From positions 225,001 through 289,000 of the forward strand of contig JAJOZX010002585.1 in NCBI GenBank assembly GCA_023014485.1: a stretch of 64,000 nt of DNA, given 5' to 3'. This stretch comes from Bathynomus jamesi. Its lineage: Eukaryota > Arthropoda > Malacostraca > Isopoda > Cirolanidae. Each line of letters begins with the position of its first letter. Position 1 is the first letter of the stretch. The translations under genes and the position numbers were made by a program. The notes beneath the pieces were generated by a model that made no database searches, had not been told where the DNA came from, and saw only the letters and a program-made list of their open reading frames with translations. Positions 56,774 through 64,000 of this stretch are shown here, in pieces.

Positions 56774-59455
56774 TAGGGTTATAACTTTTAGACTTTTTCA
56801 AATAAAAGATCTCCTGTATCATAAATCGATGAACTTTTGCTTAAAAACAATGAAAAAGACCCTAATTCCTCTCAGTTTTTAAAAAAGGTCACCCCCAAAT
56901 CAAAAGTTTGAATCACCATAACCATATATTTACGTTACTACTCATAAGTATATAAATATATTATTATTAGAGGGCGGACTTTTAGGTTTTAACCTAAAAA
57001 ATATTTTCAAATTTTTCAGTACGCAAATATATCATGAGATTGCCCGAAAAATCACTTCCGGTGCTCAAATTCGATGACTAATATCAATCCACCCATACAA
57101 GAAAATTCTAGAACATACGACATTGTTCTTCATGCACTCGCAAATTGTATAAAAGCACGAAATGAAATCAACCAAATCACTTGTGTCCAGTATTGCGCAA
57201 TAGTTACTCAACTGTTCAGTTCAACTCAACTTCAGGTAAGCTTTTATTTGTAATATGTTCGTTTAATTAAAAAATGTAGCAAAATGTGGAATTCGCTTCT
57301 GCACTCTTGAACATTCCAGAACATTTTTAAAATTTATTAACCATAATAATTTGTTGAATTTTTCTTCCATTTTAACACGTAAACAAAAGCGTATCCAGAA
57401 TGTTTTGTAGAGGGGAGTCAAACTCAAAAAATATATAGAGCCCAAAATATTTGGTGATAAATATTTTCGTGAGACGTTCTATGGATGTTCTAAAAATATT
57501 TTCCAAAATTTTATCACCTAAAAAATAAATATTTGGTCATATTTTTTCACCTAAAAATCCACCCTCTAATTATTATATTATTTCCATATATTATATTAAT
57601 ATATATTAAACAAACAAACAAATCAACTTAATACCTTTTTATATCTGTTTCAGAAGCAATATAATGTCACACAAGAAAAGTGATACTACCATACAGAAGA
57701 ATAAGGATATCTGGACCAATAATCTGGTGAGATTCCAGCAGTCACATAGAAGAAGAGGAAGTGTGCCTTTAGAAGAATCTTCACTAAGAAAAATGCAGAA
57801 TTGCCACTCCAAATCCAAATCATTGGACGGGAAAATATGATGCCCTGAATGAACTTTTTGATATCACTAAAGTAAATGGCCAATGGTTATCCTCGGAAGA
57901 CAAAGACTGTACCACCTTCAAGTGGAAAGCAAAGGAGAAGTGGGGTACTCTACAGGTCAAGTTGCAAGTGAAGAAACGATTCACCTTCAAAGAGACGAAA
58001 ATTGCCTGCTAAATCAGCATCAACATCTTACAATCATGTATCTGGTGGTAGTGGTACTGAATCTGAAGAGAGCGAGCATGAAGATGAAGATGAGAGTATT
58101 ACTCCACCAACCAGAAGACATAACAAAAGTAAAGTTGCAACCAACTTGGTGACATCCACAGGAGTATCAACAAGTAAAGCCGCTAAAATATGCAAACAGT
58201 TGTCACTTGATGGTATTGACATTCCAACACCAAGTCAAGCAGCAATTTACAAGTCAGCATACAAAGAGGCTGCTAAATTGAAGGAGGAAATGATTGAAAA
58301 TTTACAGATGGAAGAGTGGTCTTTACATTTTGATGGAAAGCGCATTGAGGAAAATGAGTATCAAGTAGTGGTACTTAAAAATGAAAGAACTGAAGTAAAA
58401 TTGGGTGCATTGCGTCTGAAAGATGGCAAGGCTGAAACTATTGCTGAAGGAATTGCAAAAGTTATTGATGAATACACCTTATGGAATGCAATAAAGATGA
58501 TCATTGCTGATACAAGTGTTAACACTGGGAAAAAGAGTGGAGTTGTTGTCAAATTGCAATGAATGTTCTCAGAGAAGGGTATCTGCAAACCACAATTTAT
58601 CAGTTGTCAGCATCACATTCTGGACAGGATTCTCCGTTTGGTAATGGACGAAGATCTTGGTGCTAACACCAGTTCTCCAAACATCGAATATCCATTTGTA
58701 TCCCAACTGGTGAAGAATTATGAGGAACTAAAGGCACAGTTTGTTAATGGAACAGAAGAGGTCCTCGAGAAATCAGGATGGAGAGATGATATTAAGTTTT
58801 TGTACCATCTAACACGGGTGTTTAGATTCTTTGAAGAAAAAGGAATTTTCCTTTGATTAACTTTCAGAAAATTCCAAACATCAGCAATGCGAGGTGGCAT
58901 TCAAGAGCCATTCTAGCTATCCTTGCATTTATTCTTATACCTACAACAAGGAAGACTTTGGAGAAGGTATGCAGATTCATTTCATACAACTGGGCAGAAT
59001 ATTGGTTTACTAATCAGGTACAATGAAAATGACTTCAAGAACTTGTCAGAAATATTGAAACCTTACAAAAAAGCATTGAACTCATTGGAAAATCACTGGA
59101 AGCAAGAGCCATCCCCACTTAAGATACCAAGAAGTAATCAGTGTGCAGAACGTGCAATCAAAGTTATGCAGGAACTGTATGCTGCCTGCAGAAACAAAAA
59201 CAAACTGCAACTTCGGTTTATTCTAAGCAATAAGCAGTAACATATGTACAAGTATTATAACGATTATGTTGTGAGTTCTTTTATTATATTACATGGAATA
59301 TGCAATAAAGTTACGTATGCAATAATCGATTTTTTTATTTCGGGGTGACCTTTTCTAAAAAGATATTAAAATGAAAGTTCATTTCTTTGTTTTTAGGCAA
59401 AAGTTCATCGAATTAAAGTACAGGAATATTAGGTTGTAAAAAAGTTATAACCCTA
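56774..59455 (+). mobile_element. hAT-like element F
   Basis: The ends are TAGGGTTATAACTTTTA and AAAAAAGTTATAACCCTA, with a perfect 8-bp duplication GTGTATAT (56766-56773 and 59456-59463). It carries a complete-length but broken transposase gene on the plus strand. The coding sequence is AT-rich, unlike elements A and B. Confidence 0.85.
57664..59240 (+). pseudogene. hAT-like transposase, element F (broken)
   Basis: The acceptor ATATCTGTTTCAG (ending 57653) precedes ATG 57664. After a shift near 57830 the frame reads YDALNELFDITKVNGQW and WKAKEKWGTLQVK (about 57925). After another shift near 58010 it reads a Glu/Ser-rich linker, WSLHFDGKRIEENEYQVVVL (first Asp, about 58330), IIADTSVNTGKKSG (second Asp, about 58507), a TGA at 58560, FISCQHHILDRILRLVMDED (CxxH, about 58600), and, after stops near 58855, NQCAERAIKVMQEL (Glu, about 59138). 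It ends at TAA 59238. The same D, D, CxxH, E order as in A to E shows a shared origin, but the protein is shorter (about 500 residues). Confidence 0.75.
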
Positions 59456-59480
59456 GTGTATATATAGTTACATGACCATT

Positions 59481-61895
59481 TTAATTTTGAATTCTTACCT
59501 TTCTGTGCTGTAGATTTGCCAAAGCTTTGGATGCCTTCAAAGTAACTTCTTTGCAAATCCTGTATGTTCGTCCATTAGTAGTAGATGCCTCAACTTGTGT
59601 TAGAATATCTGAATATGGTAAGATTATTTCATCTGGTCGACCAGAATACACAAATGATGGGTTTGGGCCATGAGGATGAAGGAATGTGACTTTTACTTCT
59701 CTATTCTCTGGTATCTTTTCCAGCACATATGCCACCCACCAATGGCCATCATATGCAGCAGTAACAAAACCATGTATTTTCTCCTCAGTCACAACTTCTT
59801 CCTTTTCAGTAACTTTCTCAATATTTGAATAATCTGATAATGAATAATGTTTAACCTTAAGAGAAGTCAATGAAACTGGCTGTAAATGGTGTAATTTCTG
59901 TGTACCAGCAATAGTCCTTGCAGTTGAGTGTCTTTCTTGGAGAAGTTGGCTTTCCTCTTCATGCTCTTTATTGGTTGAAAAATGACATTTTATATTTACA
60001 ATATTTTCACTTGCAAATGTATATAACTGTTCTGCAGTAAGGATCTGTTCATCATAAGGTCGTTGTAGACTAGCTTTTGCAGCTAATCTCTTAACTGTGC
60101 CTCCAACACCATCACAAGGTCCCTTTCCATGACTTGTTGCAAAAAAATTCCATTCTGCCTCAATTCCAAAATCATCTCTGTGATGGCAAAGATTCAAAAA
60201 GTTTTTGCAGTTCTTATACTGTCCTGCACACCCATCTGAAAAGTAAATTATTTTGTGGATGGAACCGATGGATGAGATATTATCTTTTAGGAATTTTATC
60301 AGATGCTTTTGAAACAAATGTACAGCAACTGTGTATGGATGTTACACTCTGAAATAATAAAAAGCTAAGGTGAGCAATCTCATCTTCCTTTTTATAGTAA
60401 ATAACAAATGGATGTAGAGTAGCCATCTCATTGTTCCAGTGAAAGCTCTGAACCTCATCTTGAAGAATAAAGGAATAATTTTCAGCAAAATCACACACAG
60501 CAAGGACCTCACCATCTTTCAAAGACATTTTTGTTTCACGGTAATAAGTTGCTTGCATCTTTGTCTTGAAGTCATGTATCTGGTATTCTTTCAGTTGGTT
60601 ACAGAATTGGTCAATATATTCATCTGTATTCAGTTCTACTGATTCAAGATTTGACCGATCTGTATTGGTCCACTTTTTAAAATTTATGATATCAATGAAG
60701 TTGTTTGTAAATATGTCCAGTAGTCTGTTTTTTAAATCTGATGGATCTCCACATTGTTCACATTGTCTGAGGCAGGATTGCATTCCATAAAGGCAACACA
60801 ATGACGTACATTCTTAATAGGTGTGTCATCATTTGCAGTTAGTTTTTCTAATTCAGCTCCTACAAACATAAGTTTGGCATTCTGATGAATTGTACAGACA
60901 CATACTGAGTGAGTTCCTGTTGCTCCAGCAATAACACACTGCTTTGGACGCAATTCTGCAAATTTACTGAATCCCACCTTAACCAAAGGATTTCTTTCTT
61001 TGAAAATATGATAGGCTTCTTTTAAATTGCAAAGTAAAAGATGCTTTTGCAAATGTATCCTTCCTCTTTCATTGTCAATGATACTACAATAGTCTTTCTT
61101 TCCTGGCATTGTTCTACTGATGTCTTCTGAAAGATAAAATGCTTTAATAGCATCAACAGTATCCTGTTTAATTCTTTTCCCACCCTTTGGATTTGGGTCT
61201 GAAAGGACACCTTTTTCTTCAACTATTTTTTTAGCAATAGATGCTGTATGCCTTGTTGTGTTAAATTCTGAAGCAATTTTCCTAATGCTCCAACTTTTGG
61301 GCAATACAGTGAGGATTTTTATTTTATCACTTCTTTTAGTATTTTCATTTTTGAATTTTTCCTTGAGTTGATTTATTATTTCTAAACAGTCTACATCTCC
61401 AGATGGCTCCTTAAATTGAGTCAGAAATCTCTTTTCCTGCAACTGTTTCCATTCTCTTCTTAACTGTCTCTGTCACCTTGCTTAGTTTTTTAGCTCCATA
61501 TGACTTTTGCTCTACAAGCTTTCTCTTTTTTATGGGTGATTCACCAATTGAAACAAAAGAAGCATTCAAAGTACACATCTCATGGTTTTGCTCTGAAGTT
61601 GATGCATCACTAATTCACTATTGTCAACATTTTCAATTTTCTCAAGATCTTCAGGTGGTTCACTACTACAAGAAGAATCATCATTTATGCCTGAATTCAA
61701 AGTGCCTATTCCTTTCTCAGGCAAGGACTCAAGATGTTCTCTACACTGCTTACAAAGTCTGTGATGTAGTGTTAAGTGCAGATCGGGAAACTTATTTACA
61801 AGTTCCTGTGGTACAATTCTCAAACTCTTCTTTCGACACTGACCTTTGTGACGCAGCAAAGGATCAGCACACTTCTGTTTCAGTTTTAAATGTTC
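59481..61895 (-). pseudogene. Sola-like transposase, copy 3 (frameshifted)
   Basis: Exon 1 begins at ATG 61898-61896 just after a TTTCAG acceptor and has KCADPLLRHKGQ and LCKQC (Cys/His cluster). The next exon (from about 61442) reads KILTVLPKSWSIRKIASEFN (an HTH-like region), KVGFSKFAELRPKQCVIAG and HSVCVCTIHQNAK. After shifts near 60770 and 60310 it reads VCDFAENYSFILQDEVQSF (about 60505), IIYFSDGCAGQYKNCKNF (about 60250), SHGKGPCDGVGGTVKR (about 60135) and a C-terminal WWVAYVLEKIPENREVK domain (about 59735), ending at 59481. The order matches copies 1 and 2, but the protein is divergent. Only two or three shifts separate it from an open gene. Confidence 0.8.
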
Positions 61896-63461
61896 CATGT
61901 TTGTACTCTGAAATCACCAAAGCACAAAGAAAATCCTGAAAAGAAAACAATGAACAATTAATGAATTATTAAATAAATTTTTATACATGTATTTAGTAAA
62001 AATAAATTAACTTTAACTTGAAGTCAGGAGTCAACTCTGTAAAGTTGACAGTACTTATATACTAGTTGGGCCTTTGGATCAGCGCTATTCCAGTAGATTT
62101 GGGGCTGTCAAGGGGTTTAACCCTGGTTGTCTTTTAAAAGACTTCTTTTGGCACAGGTCACAAAAAGGTTTTTGAACTAATAATGTTAAGTTGAACTAAG
62201 TCTTCACTGACACTATAAGAACAAACAGAATTTTAAATAATGAACTGACAAAAAAAAATCTAAAATTGAAGAATGATGCCAACTTCATTTATTTCTTATA
62301 CATTGAACTAGTTATTAGCCACTTACAGCTTCTTGGGATTTTGTTGTACATGACTCAAGGTATTAATGTAAAAAAATTGAATTTTTTAGGAGAAGGTATT
62401 TTTTTTTATTCAAGGTCAAAGGTCAACTTTTGAAGGGATTTTTTTATTTTTCACAGTAGAGATATTTAACAAGAGACAATAAACAAGGGGCTACTAAAGA
62501 GCTTTAAAATGAGACCAAAATCAATGCTCTAGCTTTAATAGTTTTTAGTTACACATTTTGAAAATAGTCATTTAACGCAAAAAAGGTCAAAATGTCACAA
62601 CTTTGTGACCTTGTATCTCAGTAACCAAAGGTCAGTCAGCTCTAATAATTTGGGAATTTAAGTTTGGCATGTATATCTGCTATTGTGCCAAGTATGAGCA
62701 AAATTGAAAGGGGTGAGTGCAAAAAGTGCCATTTTGTGGCTGAGTTGACATGGAATGACCCTATTACCTTCAAATCTCAGTAAGTTGTACGGAATGTGCT
62801 ACAGGGACTGATGCAACCCTATTCCCAATGTTGAGAAGTACTGCTTTCAAACTTCGTTTAGACGAGTCTATAAATAGCCTCAATTCTGATGCGTTATATG
62901 GCAGGCCCAAGGATTCGATTAGCCCCTCAACATTGCAGCAGTACACTAAGGAAGAGGTATTTTCGTGCACTGCAAAAAACTTGCGGAATTCTTCCTCGTT
63001 TCCTATACCAGGAGAATGTTGTTCCCGGAGCCAGCAAGTTGTCCTCTCGAAGTCGTGAGACCAAGATCTCGGCAGCTAATTTGGAAAGTCCTAAATCCCT
63101 GGTAAGATCATTAAGTTTGGCCTGGTTGAGAGGCCTCGGCTCATTTGAAGCGGTATTTTGAGGTATATATGACTGGGACTGGTCATTGGCATTGGTCATT
63201 GATTCATCATCAGAATCATCGAAGTCCAGGGTTTGAGGTGGGTCGGGTATTGGAATTCCAGGACCATGGGGTACAGGTCTCATAGCAGAAGGAATGTCAG
63301 GGTATACAACAATGTGTTTATTCTTCTTGTTAACTCCTAAAAATAGAAACACACAAACATGGATATAAAACTTGCATATGAAATAGAAGAAGCATTCAGA
63401 CAGTGGCGGCTCGTGAGGGAAGGCTGTGGTCTGTAAGATATGAAATAGGTCGATGGAGTCT

Positions 63462-63533
63462 GTATATTTTCTTTCTTTTTCATTCATATTGTCCCTTCGG
63501 GGACAATATGAATGAAAAAGAAAGAAAATATAC
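63462..63533. repeat. Perfect 34-bp hairpin with UUCG loop
   Basis: GTATATTTTCTTTCTTTTTC and the following 14 bases are mirrored exactly after the four-base loop TTCG. The loop is closed by CCC/GGG, giving the stable C(UUCG)G tetraloop in RNA. It lies in the intron of the minus-strand zinc-finger gene (63343-63690). Confidence 0.9.
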
Positions 63534-64000
63534 AATCATTGTAACTTGTATAACAATATGTATGTGTAAATGTATTTTCTATAACTATGTAAATGTATGA
63601 TTGCTATATATGGTGAATATTATATTATGGTGAATATTATGTCAAGTTTCATACGAGGATTTCAAAATATTTAAGAAAAATAAATTTATAAGCCCACCTT
63701 GGAGGTTTGTCATGCAGAAATAGCAATCTGTCACATGATCCTTTCCTTCTCCAAATCATGGGAATTCCAAAAGGCAAAAATTTCATTCTGCCTTTGCTCC
63801 ATCTTCTCAAATTTTCAATGCACGTCTTGCAGCACATATGAGGGGCGAAATTTTTGTCCTGGTCCCCTAGCTTAATTCCAAAGTATGCTCTATACATTGT
63901 CTTCACAAATTTAGTGATTTGGGACTGGTTATTTGGCATGGTAACCGTCCCACATATGTAGCAGAATCTATTGAGATAATTTTTACACGCTCTATTCATT

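Larger units (their letters stand above)
56367..62761 (-). mobile_element. Sola-like DNA transposon, copy 3 (divergent), holding hAT-like element F
   Basis: The ends are GGGTCATTCCATGTCAAGTC and, inverted, GTTGACATGGAATGACCC, with 4-bp duplication TATT (56363-56366 and 62762-62765). The first ten bases match copies 1 and 2; the rest differ. Subterminal arms pair over about 180 bases (for example TTGGCACAATAGCAGATATA / TATATCTGCTATTGTGCCAA). It is inserted in the zinc-finger gene and is itself interrupted by element F at 56774-59455. Confidence 0.85.
55440..63999 (-). pseudogene. Zinc-finger mobile-type gene, split by a nested transposon
   Basis: On the minus strand the gene enters at 63999 with FCYICGTVT and PHMCCKTC (a Cys4-type finger), then DQDKNFAPH and a donor near 63690. 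The next exon starts after TTTTTAG near 63342 (VVYPDIPSAMRPVPHGPG) and runs on with LTRDLGLSKLAAEILVSRLR and, after a shift, SLGLPYNASELRLFIDSSKR to about 62766. The Sola-like element at 56367-62761 interrupts it here. It resumes at about 56190 after TTTTCAG (GMQGGYTKYPCFLCKWDSRA) and continues with LLPPLHIKLGLMK, a shift, AKLNAGVFDGPQIRTLI and MLADYCWCLKRDVP (about 55530). Several stops are present. Such proteins are, from memory, multi-copy and uncharacterised in arthropods; the gene is probably mobile, but its class is unknown. Confidence 0.7.

Overview
This is a eukaryotic window, almost certainly from an arthropod genome. It is AT-rich, has split genes, arthropod-type telomere motifs (TTAGG/CCTAA) scattered in repeats, a tRNA-derived SINE, a CR1-like LINE and many cut-and-paste transposons. 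The only clearly host-like gene piece is the first coding exon of an E2F4/5-type transcription factor (1393-1503, plus strand), followed by a splice donor. No later E2F exon was recognised, so much of the window may be its first intron, filled by transposons. An ISXO2-like exon at 13319-13601 (minus) with a CCAAT box upstream could be a second host or host-captured exon, but it carries a stop.

Layout. 1-1300: a palindrome, copies of a tRNA-derived SINE, and a short CAGGGG-ended element with a GGGTG target duplication. 1769-3109: a Charlie-like hAT holding a MITE. 3142-12046: a three-level nest, in which a hAT (duplication CCTGTGGG) holds a Sola-like element (duplication ATAT), which holds a GC-rich hAT-like element (duplication ATATATAC). 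12529-13601: ISXO2/Merlin-type fragments and a palindrome. 13992-17652: two hAT-like deletion derivatives. 18262-19390: palindromic MITEs. 19828-22786: a BED-finger hAT and a pogo-like element holding a mariner. 22792-31416: three hAT-like elements in a row (D, B, E). B keeps one uninterrupted 760-codon transposase and is the best candidate for an active element. 31671-36105: a hAT MITE, CR1 LINE pieces, and a tandem array of exactly 54 copies of a 31-bp unit. 36191-42000: a BED-finger hAT broken by a P/KDZ-like element (duplication GGTGAGGG) and by another hAT with an acidic repeat linker. 42140-45720: a decayed Ty3/gypsy retroelement with a TA-flanked transposon exactly inside its integrase gene. 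47531-51834: a second Sola-like copy that preserves the empty site of the first copy's insertion. 51860-55000: a hAT remnant, SINEs and an old Sola-like pseudogene. 55440-63999: a minus-strand zinc-finger mobile-type gene split by a third Sola-like element, itself split by hAT-like element F.

The recurring theme is a group of elements (A to G) with TAGGGT termini, 8-bp target duplications, a splice acceptor just before the start codon, and a transposase whose motifs run D (HWDGK), D (FDTTASNTG), CxxH (CRHH), E (NDxAERG). Termini, duplication length and the CxxH motif point to the hAT superfamily, but the proteins differ from the common BED-finger hATs also present here. Most genes are broken. 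All family names rest on reading motifs and ends; no database search was possible.
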